Assembly: GCA_003162995.1 (NCBI GenBank)
Contig: PLUZ01000416.1
Span: 1 to 10,358 of the forward strand
Reading direction: 5' to 3'
DNA: 10,358 nucleotides
DNA from: Methylocapsa sp.
GTDB lineage: Bacteria; Pseudomonadota; Alphaproteobacteria; Rhizobiales; Beijerinckiaceae
Shown: in pieces, positions 1 through 5,915 of the stretch
Layout: every line of letters starts with the position of its first letter
Numbering within the stretch: the first letter of the stretch is position 1
Notes under the pieces: generated by a model
What the model was told of the DNA's origin: nothing
Databases searched by the model: none
What the model saw: the letters and a program-made list of their open reading frames with translations, nothing else
Program-made: the position numbers and the translations under genes

Positions 1-36
1 TCCCGGACGGACACTAAGGAATGAGGTATCGACTCG

Positions 37-369
37 ATGTGTGCCGAAGATATAGATGATCGTTCCACTCTGTCGCGGCGGCTCTTGGTCTGCACCGGTC
101 CATGCTGCAATAAGGGGGGCATCTCCGACCTCCTCTTGACCGAGCTCCGCGCCACTCTGTTAGGTGCTGTGGACATTGACGACATAGTCGGAAAAGCCAC
201 TTGCGTTCGACGCTCATGCCTTGGCAAATGTACCGGGGAACCGTTGGCCTACGTCGACCCGGACGGGGTTTGGTATCATAAACTTTCGGTAGAAAACCTT
301 TTGCTTATTTTGAAACATCATATCCTTAATGAGAGGCCGGTGCAGAGTCTCATTCTCGAAGAGGATTAG
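37..369 (+). CDS. (2Fe-2S) ferredoxin, thioredoxin-like (NuoE/Shethna type)
   Basis: A 110-residue soluble protein predicted to carry one [2Fe-2S] cluster and act as a small electron carrier. Cys19 and Cys24 (C-x4-C, in LVCTGPCCNKGG) and Cys61 and Cys65 (C-x3-C, in SCLGKCTGEP) have the ligand spacing of NuoE-like and thioredoxin-fold ferredoxins. The following YVDPDGVWYHKL is the usual 'P-x-G-x-WY' strand of that family. Extra cysteines at 23 and 56 could substitute as ligands. There is no signal peptide or membrane segment. The ATG at 37 follows a GAGG at 24-27; no other in-frame start fits. Frame 3 upstream ends in TAA at 15-17, possibly the tail of a preceding gene, but too little is visible to say. 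Such ferredoxins occur near nitrogen-fixation and cobalamin genes, but nothing here shows which pathway it serves. The downstream side is decayed IS sequence, so this may be the last gene of an operon lying off the left edge. Confidence 0.85.
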   Translation: MCAEDIDDRSTLSRRLLVCTGPCCNKGGISDLLLTELRATLLGAVDIDDIVGKATCVRRSCLGKCTGEPLAYVDPDGVWYHKLSVENLLLILKHHILNERPVQSLILEED

Positions 370-566
370 CAACATTGCGGACCAAAAGTGTCTTTGAGCG
401 CTAGTATTCTGATGTGCGCCTCTGCGGCGGAACTGACCTTGGTCTTGGTGGGAACAGCAACCCTTGCACCGATGGCGTGCTTGAGGCCGGCGTTGACCCG
501 CACGTCGGGGTTCAAACCGGGCGCATAGCTTGGGAGATAGAAGATTTCGATCTGATCGCTACGCAC
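366..566 (-). mobile_element. IS630-family transposase, C-terminal remnant
   Basis: The minus-strand frame reads DQIEIFYLPSYAPGLNPD, then LKHAIGAR and PTKTK, which is the conserved end of IS630-family DDE transposases (consensus IELFYLPSYSPELNPDE...DLKHAIG...RTK). The final catalytic residue of the DDE/DDD triad lies in NPD(E); here the Asp is present, but the next residue is Val rather than the usual Glu. Upstream (above 566) the frame reaches a stop within a few codons, and no catalytic core can be read in any frame. After about residue 52 the reading also departs from the family's normal C-terminus. It is therefore a decayed piece of roughly 55-60 codons, not an active element, and no terminal inverted repeats were recognised. 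It abuts the end of the ferredoxin gene, on the opposite strand. Confidence 0.75.
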
Positions 567-674
567 ACTGCAATCGGGTCACGGATAATCTCCGCGTCAT
601 CGATCCAAAGAAATTCCAGCTTATCGCTTGAACGGGGTATGTGTGAAATGCGGCTCTTCTGGCGTGGTTGTCGT

Positions 675-1061
675 TTATTCGATGAAGTTCGCGCCGGGAA
701 GAGTCAGCAAAATTGTGCGGTCGAGTTTCCAGATGGAATGAGCTTTAATTGCCTCAGGAAGCCGACGACAATCGAATGTCAGATTCTCAAGCTGAGCGGC
801 CGCCTCCGGCGCCTCTATCTTAAGTTCAGCGAAACATTCGAAAGCGTAGGAGTTCAGATTGCTTGAGGTCTCTATGGGTTGCTTGTTATAGCAAGAAACG
901 CCCGCGGCGACGGTGTGCACAAAGCGGGCGATAATGGGTAGGAGCTGCGCTTCGAGCTTTTTCTCTGAACCAGAGTCTAATGCTTGGACAGCAAGAGTAA
1001 AGTGCCCGTTGAGCTGGCCGGGGTGTCCGTCGAGCGCGGGAAGTACAACAATTGTAATCAT
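675..1061 (-). CDS. Hypothetical protein, unrecognised family
   Basis: A 128-residue frame if it starts at the ATG at 1061, which has GAGG seven bases upstream; an in-frame ATG at 1085 would add eight residues and has no clear ribosome site. I do not recognise the family. The reading begins MITIVVLPALDGHPGQLNG and contains an amphipathic stretch (KKLEAQLLPIIARFV, about residues 34-48) followed by SYAFECFAELKIEAP. Both look protein-like and the codons favour GCG, CTC, GAC and GGC, as in the well-supported genes of the window. There are three cysteines and no signal peptide or transmembrane segment. It faces the ferredoxin gene convergently. A competing plus-strand frame at 414-866 has a far less natural composition and overlaps the IS630 remnant, so the minus strand is preferred. 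Function unknown. Confidence 0.5.
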   Translation of the reverse strand: MITIVVLPALDGHPGQLNGHFTLAVQALDSGSEKKLEAQLLPIIARFVHTVAAGVSCYNKQPIETSSNLNSYAFECFAELKIEAPEAAAQLENLTFDCRRLPEAIKAHSIWKLDRTILLTLPGANFIE

Positions 1062-1217
1062 TGAGACCTCTAAATCGTCGCGCATATTTTCACTTCGATG
1101 GCGATTACTTTGGCAAAATCGTGAAGCCCTGATCCTGCAATATCTAGACGGAAGTCGCTGAAGACAGAAAATCGGCGAATAGTGCCGCTTCCTAATTCTT
1201 TGAGGCTGTGACGATTG

Positions 1218-1370
1218 TCAATGAGCACTGAAATGGGCCTGTTCGAGCGCCTGGGAGCGGTTCTGCGCCGCGAGCAGAGCGGTCAGATCCGCCGGCTGCC
1301 TTGTCTGCACGCCGACCAGCTGATTACCGGCCTGGGTTGCCTGCAAGATGCCAACAGAGGATTGACTGCT
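1218..1370 (-). pseudogene. trbJ: trbJ fragment (conjugal transfer protein TrbJ, C-terminal part)
   Basis: The minus-strand frame contains SSVGILQATQAGNQL followed by ADLTALLAAQNRSQALEQA. This is characteristic of the C-terminal third of TrbJ, a periplasmic component of the P-type (Trb) mating-pair formation system of conjugative plasmids and integrative elements. About 45 residues survive of a protein normally around 240-270 long. The N-terminal part is absent, and above 1370 the same frame runs antisense to the dnaE2 fragment. The usual tail after ALEQA is replaced by FSAH and a stop. No other trb genes are visible in the window. This is a stranded scrap of a conjugative element and cannot be functional. 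Confidence 0.7.
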
Positions 1371-1677
1371 TGCGGGCGCCGAAGCCATGCAGGCGCGCGA
1401 TGACCGCTGGCTTGAAATCGCCGGCCTGGTGCTCGTGCGGCAAATGCCGGGCTCGGCGAAAGGCGTCATCTTTATCAACATCGAGGACGAGACTGGCGTC
1501 GCCAATCTTGTCATCTGGCCAAAACTCTATGAAAGGCACCGCCGGGTGATCCTTACGGCCGGCATGATGGCGGTCCACGGCCGCATCCAGCGCGAGGGAA
1601 AGCCGTCCATCTTGACGGCGGCCGCCAACGCCCGGGCCTGCGTCAGATCGCCGGGCTGTTGCGCGGGTAGATTTTGA
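1369..1677 (+). pseudogene. dnaE2: dnaE2 (imuC) fragment, error-prone DNA polymerase C-terminal OB fold
   Basis: From about 1369 to 1599 the plus frame reads DDRWLEIAGLVLVRQMPGSA, then GVIFINIEDETGVANLVIWP and HGRIQREG. This is the OB-fold (tRNA_anti) segment near the C-terminus of DnaE2/ImuC, the SOS-induced translesion polymerase that works with ImuA and ImuB. Only about 75 residues of a protein longer than 1000 are present. The PHP and polymerase domains are missing, and after QREG the frame runs into unrelated sequence ending at 1677, so both ends are lost. No imuA or imuB is nearby. The fragment starts within a base or two of the end of the opposite-strand trbJ fragment, marking a recombination junction. 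It is a non-functional remnant; an ATG at 1387 exists but is just an internal methionine. Confidence 0.8.
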
Positions 1678-1850
1678 ACCTACGCCCTAGATAGGAAGCC
1701 CACCGCAGGGTGGGACGCGGCCGCCGCCGGCATCGTAACCATAAAACCCGGGAGGGCTCCATGGATGTGGAGCATCCAGCCTACGCTGGCTTTCGCTTCC
1801 AACTGCTCATAAGGTGCTTACAGCGATGGGCCAAATTGGCAATGTACGCA
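1678..1850. other. Non-coding stretch with three short perfect hairpins
   Basis: No convincing gene lies between the dnaE2 fragment and the tRNA terminator. Three compact inverted repeats are visible: CCCACC (1699-1704) with GGTGGG (1709-1714), loop GCAG; GCTCC (1756-1760) with GGAGC (1769-1773); and CCAGC (1776-1780) with GCTGG (1785-1789), loop CTAC. An alternative pairing GGATG/CATCC (1763-1767, 1773-1777) competes with the second. None has a proper T-run. This could be relic structured RNA or element-end DNA; nothing proves either. Confidence 0.3.
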
Positions 1851-1854
1851 AAAT

Positions 1855-1875
1855 CGGCCCCGAAGGGCCGTTTTT
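1855..1875 (-). terminator. Rho-independent terminator of tRNA-Gly, UUCG tetraloop
   Basis: On the minus strand CGGCCC-TTCG-GGGCCG forms a six-pair GC stem closed by the very stable C(UUCG)G loop and followed by ATTTTG. It sits about 27 bases beyond the CCA end of tRNA-Gly, where its terminator is expected. On the plus strand the same hairpin (loop CGAA) is followed by TTTTT at 1871-1875, so it could stop transcription from both sides. Confidence 0.65.
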
Positions 1876-1901
1876 ATCACCCTGATTTCCTTGAGAAAAT
1901 T

Positions 1902-1976
1902 TGGAGCGGGCGAAGGGATTCGAACCCTCGACCCCAACCTTGGCAAGGTTGTGCTCTACCCCTGAGCTACACCCGC
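1902..1976 (-). tRNA. tRNA-Gly (anticodon GCC)
   Basis: Read on the minus strand, the gene starts GCGGGTGTAGCTCAGGGGTA and ends with GGTTCGAATCC, CGCCCGC and an encoded TCCA. The seven-pair acceptor stem GCGGGTG/CGCCCGC closes with one G-T wobble. The D-loop (AGCTCAG..GGTA), the anticodon loop CTTGCCAAG with anticodon GCC, and the T-arm are all canonical. It decodes GGC and GGU glycine codons. The upstream side (above 1976) carries a weak promoter-like TTGCAT...TATAGG, with the -10 near 2014-2019. The 3' end faces the trbJ/dnaE2 scrap zone, the side on which integrative elements using a tRNA 3' end would insert. No second copy of the tRNA 3' end was seen in the window. Confidence 0.97.
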
Positions 1977-2965
1977 ATCCTTGCCTGGCCCGGCAGTCTA
2001 GACCGGCGGCTCGCCTATATGGCGCAAACAGTTCTTGAATGCAATAAAATGCTGAAACACGGCAGGAGCATTCTTAATGGCAAATGTAACGCGGATTTTC
2101 GTTTCCGGCTGAAATCATGAGCAGCTTCGCTGCGGTGAGGAAACAAGCGCGCCAAGCACCTCGCCCAGTCCAAGGGGGATGCCAGCATCGCCGGCCGCAA
2201 GCTGGCACTGTCGCCCGCGAAACAAACGCAACATTATACTGGTGGAAGAATGCCGGCCGCACGGCCGTTATGCTTCTGCAGTCGGATATGCAGCTCGACG
2301 CGTACGGCCACTATTAATTATTGTTGGTTGAGGGCCGAACGCGATTCGCGCCCCGCCTTTCCGCCATTCTTAAAACAGAACACATTGATATTGTTATATT
2401 TATGTACAGGCTATCAATGGTAGCCTTACAATTGGTCTTACTTTCGAGCAGCACTCATGCGCTCATGCTGGACAATTTGCCGCAGCATCGGGATCCCAGC
2501 GCGGCGGAAGACTCCCACAGCCGTAAATATTCGCATCAAAGCATCAGACGCTGTGGCTAGGAGTTGAGACAGAAAGCGCCCGCCGGGGGGAACTCGACGG
2601 GCACTCGCGGTTACGAGGGGGCTTAGGAGCGGCCAGAGCCTCGCAACGTAAACAAAAGTATAATGCGGATTTCCTTAATATTGCATTAACGGATAACCAG
2701 CGTGGCTGGTGAGACCTAAACACACTTTCGGCGCCGCCCTGCTATGCCGATTCGGGCCGGTCACATTGAATTTCTTGTGCGTTTCCTAACTCAGTGCCCT
2801 TCCTCGCCTTGATCGCGCCCTGTTGCATAGATCCCACACCGGTCATTCATTATGCGCCGGGCGAGATTTTGTCGAAGTTTTGACGAAATGCCGAGTCAAA
2901 CGTGTCGTGCGGGTAAAATCCGCTTTGTTGCCGCGCAGGAAATATTGAAGTAACCGGACAAAGCA
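1977..2965. other. About 1 kb without a convincing gene
   Basis: Several short frames exist but none looks like a real protein. A plus frame near 2135-2205 reads AKHLAQSKGDASIAGRKLAL without stops, begins just after a TGA and has no start, so it may be a worn gene scrap. An AT-rich patch (2365-2410, TTGATATTGTTATATTT) and a TATAAT at 2659-2664 are promoter-like, but no -35 box fits at the right distance. A perfect hairpin ACCAGC-GTG-GCTGGT lies at 2696-2710. No mobile element or RNA gene was recognised. Confidence 0.4.
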
Positions 2966-3178
2966 ATGATCCACTCATCACGCAGGGATCGCAAGGCCAA
3001 AGCAATTGCCGAAGTTCTGGCGATGATCGCTGATGCCCACCCGCCAGTAGTGCTGCATCGGCCGCGTCCTGACCTCGATACGGAGGAAGGGCCATTCGAA
3101 AGCGCCACTGAATTTATCGAGGCTTTGGAGAAATATTATGCCGAGCGCGCCAAGCAAATGAAAAGAAAGCACCAATGA
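2966..3178 (+). CDS. Small hypothetical protein, 70 residues
   Basis: An unrecognised small, charged, probably helical cytoplasmic protein. An N-terminal basic stretch (MIHSSRRDRKAKAIAEVLAM) is followed by PPVVLHRPRPDLD. An acidic patch comes next, then a C-terminal amphipathic helix FIEALEKYYAERAKQMKRKH. There are no cysteines, signal peptide or membrane segment. The start at 2966 has no strong ribosome site (GGAC lies a few bases upstream), which lowers confidence. A hairpin terminator begins one base after the stop codon, which argues that the frame is genuinely the end of a transcription unit. Two overlapping minus-strand frames look less protein-like. The patterning of basic and acidic residues would suit a small regulator or antitoxin-like protein, but no motif supports that. 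Confidence 0.5.
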   Translation: MIHSSRRDRKAKAIAEVLAMIADAHPPVVLHRPRPDLDTEEGPFESATEFIEALEKYYAERAKQMKRKHQ

Positions 3179-3205
3179 TAGGCCCTCTTCTGGGCTAGTC
3201 TCTTT
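3179..3205 (+). terminator. Hairpin terminator after the 70-residue ORF
   Basis: TAGGCCC (3179-3185) pairs with GGGCTA (3192-3197) around the loop TCTTCT, with one bulged G, and is followed by GTCTCTTT (3198-3205). It begins immediately after the TGA of the upstream ORF. The T-tract is interrupted, so strength is uncertain. Confidence 0.5.
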
Positions 3206-3360
3206 GCATCGTCCATCGTGTTACATCGGCCACCGTGATTTTTGAATATAGCGCCATAAGTGCTGCGCGCCGACAATCACGTGAATTTGAAGGTGCTTTA
3301 TAATCGATTCAAATTCCCCTCGTGTTACTGATGGCGCCCGCCGCGACGCCTTGCCCCGGG

Positions 3361-3765
3361 CTAGAAGTGGTTCCGCCCCGCCAGCTCAGCCGCCATCTTT
3401 GCTGCCTCTTAGTAGACTTTGTCCCGTTCTTCCTCCGTCATAGGCGAGACAATCAAATCCAGATTTTTGTTCCTGCTCTCCGCGTTCTATCCCTGGGTTC
3501 GAGTTACCTCTTTGCATTTCAAGGTAAAGGCCTGGCCGTGTGGGAAGCGATATTCCAATGGGCACCCAATGAAAGGGCCGTTAAGCCTCGATCGTGGCAA
3601 TGAGGCTCGTGCGTGGCAATACCCAGCAGCGCCTTCCCGAACCCCGGGTGTCACGACAATGTAAAAGACTGGGCGGATGGAGATGGGCTCGGGAGTCCAA
3701 AATTCGGCGTCACTGCCATCGTAGCCGAGATGGTGAAAGCACTTGTCGTTTGACCCGGACTTTCT
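3361..3765 (-). pseudogene. Degraded minus-strand gene with two in-frame stops
   Basis: A single minus-strand frame can be followed from about 3765 to 3361 if two stops are ignored: TAG at 3487-3489 and TAA at about 3414-3416. Upstream of the first it reads LGYDGSDAEFWTPEPISIRP and LNGPFIGCPLEYRFPHGQAF. Between and after the stops it reads SPMTEEERDKVY and EAAKMAAELAGRNHF, which are clearly protein-like. I do not recognise the family. The apparent N-terminus of the longest open frame (up to 3846) lies inside a palindromic repeat, so the original start is lost or displaced. Overlapping plus-strand frames (3322-3603, 3419-3664) have unnatural composition and were not called. A short gene inactivated by point mutation and repeat insertion is the simplest reading, but chance openness cannot be excluded. 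Confidence 0.35.
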
Positions 3766-3880
3766 AGCGCATGTTCCGTAAAAGTCGCTCGACTCTTTCG
3801 ATTCCGACATGCTCCAGTTCTTTGAATCTGAGCGATTCCTTTTCAATCAGATAAGTCCCTCTGGTCGGGAAGCGCTCTAA
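3766..3880 (-). repeat. REP-like interspersed repeat with two tandem imperfect palindromes
   Basis: Read on the minus strand the unit starts TTAGAGCGCTTCCCGACC and contains GGAGCATGTCGG. First palindrome: GAGCG (3830-3834) with CGCTC (3873-3877), and inside it ATCAGA (3846-3851) with TCTGGT (3860-3865, one G-T pair). Second palindrome: GCATGT (3769-3774) with ACATGC (3807-3812), and inside it AAAAGTCG (3780-3787) with CGACTCTTT (3790-3798). The 'AGAGCG..TTCC...TCTGAT...AATCGCTCA' and 'GGAGCATGTC...ACATGC' pattern resembles intergenic repeats common in Hyphomicrobiales genomes (from memory, not searched). It lies between the degraded minus-strand gene and the phaC operon. Confidence 0.6.
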
Positions 3881-3946
3881 AGAATGATCTTAAATTAGTT
3901 GCCGCTGTTTGCATAAGGTCATGCGACAAAGCAAAAGTGATAGGGA

Positions 3947-3977
3947 CCATGAGCGATCGAACTCGAAGCGATCATGG
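3947..3977. promoter_or_regulatory. Inverted repeat upstream of phaC, possible operator
   Basis: CCATGA (3947-3952) is mirrored by TCATGG (3972-3977), and inside it GATCG (3955-3959) is mirrored by CGATC (3969-3973). The dyad is centred about 76 bases before the phaC start, a sensible place for a regulator site. No clear -35/-10 pair was found around it, so the role is a guess. Confidence 0.25.
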
Positions 3978-4037
3978 TCTTAAACGCAGGGACACCACGT
4001 CGTGTCCGGCCAAACCTAAAAGTGTAACCGGGAAGTC

Positions 4038-5819
4038 ATGATGCTCGATCGCTCGCAGGAATTCGCACCCACGCCAGACAAACTCGCCACAGCGAAAGAG
4101 GAAACCGGCTTTACCGGCTTCGACCAGCGGTTTCACGCTTCTATCGCACGCTTGACTGGCGGTCTCTCGCCGCTGGCGCTGAGCCAAGCCTACACGGATT
4201 GGGCCGAGCATCTTATGATGTCCCCGGACAAGCAGGCAGCGCTTGCCCACGATGCTGCGTCGGCCTGGGCAAGGTTCCTATCTTACTGCCTGCATGATGG
4301 TCCAGGCGCCGATTGCCCTGCGTGCATCGAACCGCTTCCGCAGGACACGCGGTTTAGAGGAGACGAATGGAGGCAATGGCCCTTCAATATTCTCTCCCAG
4401 GGCTTTCTGCTCACCCAGCAATGGTGGCACAAGGCAGCAACCGATGTGCGTGGGGTTAGCAAGCACCATGAAGACATCATGGCGTTTCTGGCTCGTCAGG
4501 CGCTCGATACCGTCTCGCCGAAGAATTTTCCGCTCACCAATCCCGAGGTTATCGCGCAGACGCGAAAGCATAGCGGCATGAATTTCGTTCGCGGCGCGCT
4601 AAATTTCTGGGAAGACTGGCAGCGGCTGGCGGCGGGCGGGAAGCCAGTGGGCGTTGAAGCGTTCCAGGTTGGACGCGACGTCGCGATCACGCCCGGCAAG
4701 GTCGTCTTTCGCAATCGCTTGATCGAGCTCATTCAATATACGCCAGCGACGGCGGAGGTGCAGGCGGAGCCGGTTTTAATCGTGCCGGCCTGGATCATGA
4801 AATACTACATCCTCGATTTGTCGCCGCAAAACTCCCTCGTCCGCTATCTTGTCGAGCAGGGCTACACGGTATTCATGGTTTCCTGGAAGAATCCGGGAAG
4901 CGGCGACGGTGACCTTGACATGGAGGACTATCGCCGGCTCGGCGTGATAGCAGCGCTTGACGCGATTACGGCGATCGTCCCGGAAAACGGCGTTCATGCC
5001 ACCGGCTATTGCCTTGGCGGCACCTTGCTCGCCGTCTCTGCGGCCGCGATGGCGCGCGACGGCGACACGCGTCTCAAAAGCATCACTATGTTCGCGGCGC
5101 AGACCGATTTCACGGAAGCGGGCGAGCTGACTTTGTTCATCGACGAGGGCCAGGTCAATTTCCTGGAGGACATGATGGCGGAGAAAAAATATCTCGACGG
5201 GAAACAAATGTCCGGCGCGTTTCAATTGCTCCACTCGAACGATCTGTTATGGTCGGCGGCCGTGCATGAATATCTGATGGGCGAGCGCCAGCCGATGATT
5301 GATCTCATGGCGTGGAATGCCGACACCACGCGGCTGCCTTACCGGATGCACTCAGAATATCTCAGGCGCTTTTTTCTCCGCAACGAATTGGTGGAGGGCC
5401 GTTACGAGGCTGGCGGCAAGCCAGTATCGCTCCGGGACATTCATGCGCCCATTTTCGCGGTGAGCACGATCACCGATCATGTCGCGCCGTGGCGCTCCGT
5501 TTATAAAATCCAGATGTTGACCGATGCAGACGTTACTTTCGTGCTGTCGAACGGCGGCCACAACGCCGGCATCGTGAGCCCGCCGGGTCATCCGCACCGG
5601 CATTTTCAGACCGCCACCCACAAGGAGGAAGACACCTACATCGATCCGGATAGCTGGCAGGCGTCCGCCGTCCGTACGGAAGGGTCCTGGTGGCCATGCT
5701 GGCGCGAATGGCTCGACAGACATTCCAGCAGAAAGAGTCCGCCACCCCCTATGGGCGCGCCGGAAAAGGGCTATACGCCTTTGGCGGACGCGCCTGGGAC
5801 TTATGTTCTTGAAGATTGA
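4038..5819 (+). CDS. phaC: Poly(3-hydroxyalkanoate) synthase (PhaC family)
   Basis: A 593-residue cytosolic, granule-associated enzyme that polymerises (R)-3-hydroxyacyl-CoA into polyester and releases CoA. Residues about 90-260 are the PhaC N-terminal domain, and the alpha/beta-hydrolase core follows. The lipase-like box GYCLGG holds the nucleophile Cys325. Asp480 (in TITDHVAPW) and His508 (in SNGGHNAG) complete the triad at spacings matching the Cys319-Asp480-His508 of Cupriavidus class I synthase. The block PVLIVPAWIMKYYILDLSPQ is also typical, and the length fits class I. ATG codons sit at 4038 and 4041; GGGAAG at 4030-4035 is better spaced for the second. It is the first gene of an operon with fabI and the MaoC-Pta fusion and is not next to phaA/phaB. 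It may thus be the second, pathway-linked synthase found in many alphaproteobacteria rather than the main PHB enzyme. Substrate preference cannot be read from the sequence. Confidence 0.95.
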   Translation: MMLDRSQEFAPTPDKLATAKEETGFTGFDQRFHASIARLTGGLSPLALSQAYTDWAEHLMMSPDKQAALAHDAASAWARFLSYCLHDGPGADCPACIEPLPQDTRFRGDEWRQWPFNILSQGFLLTQQWWHKAATDVRGVSKHHEDIMAFLARQALDTVSPKNFPLTNPEVIAQTRKHSGMNFVRGALNFWEDWQRLAAGGKPVGVEAFQVGRDVAITPGKVVFRNRLIELIQYTPATAEVQAEPVLIVPAWIMKYYILDLSPQNSLVRYLVEQGYTVFMVSWKNPGSGDGDLDMEDYRRLGVIAALDAITAIVPENGVHATGYCLGGTLLAVSAAAMARDGDTRLKSITMFAAQTDFTEAGELTLFIDEGQVNFLEDMMAEKKYLDGKQMSGAFQLLHSNDLLWSAAVHEYLMGERQPMIDLMAWNADTTRLPYRMHSEYLRRFFLRNELVEGRYEAGGKPVSLRDIHAPIFAVSTITDHVAPWRSVYKIQMLTDADVTFVLSNGGHNAGIVSPPGHPHRHFQTATHKEEDTYIDPDSWQASAVRTEGSWWPCWREWLDRHSSRKSPPPPMGAPEKGYTPLADAPGTYVLED

Positions 5820-5859
5820 CGCTGGGATGCCTTCGCTTTCGTGCAATAGCCAGCGTTTT
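5819..5859 (+). terminator. Weak hairpin in the phaC-fabI gap
   Basis: ACGCTGG (5819-5825) pairs with CCAGCGT (5850-5856) across a 24-base loop and runs into TTTT (5856-5859), right after the phaC stop. The loop is long and the T-run short, so it could be a partial attenuator or mRNA 3'-end stabiliser, or may be chance. The 96-base gap is the widest in the operon. Confidence 0.25.
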
Positions 5860-5915
5860 GCGGCATGGCGTTTATTCCCCGTCGCTGATCCTCGAAGCTG
5901 AGCGCGGAGACCGTC

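Noticed and set aside
414..866. Plus-strand 150-codon frame
   Set aside because: It overlaps both the IS630 remnant and the better-looking minus-strand gene, and has odd composition and no recognisable motif.
1218..1514. Whole 98-codon minus frame as one gene
   Set aside because: Only the last third is TrbJ-like; the first half is the antisense of the dnaE2 fragment.
1710..2120. Plus-strand 136-codon frame containing SGRRDSNPRPQPWQG
   Set aside because: That peptide is the well-known false translation of the antisense strand of a tRNA gene; the frame runs straight through tRNA-Gly and is not a gene.
2321..2560. Plus frame with a hydrophobic segment from Met at 2402 that resembles a signal peptide
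   Set aside because: No ribosome site, no cleavage-site logic beyond low-complexity Ser/Ala, and a histidine-rich random-looking tail; more likely AT-rich non-coding DNA.
2640..2715. Promoter around TATAAT at 2659
   Set aside because: No acceptable -35 box 16-18 bases upstream and no gene close downstream.
3487..3846. Intact 119-codon minus-strand gene
   Set aside because: Its first ~27 codons are translated palindromic repeat and protein-like sequence continues beyond its stop, so it is treated as a remnant.
5352..5846. Long minus-strand frame antisense to phaC (and similar ones antisense to fabI and the MaoC-Pta gene)
   Set aside because: Shadows of GC-rich coding genes; arginine- and histidine-rich translations without motifs.
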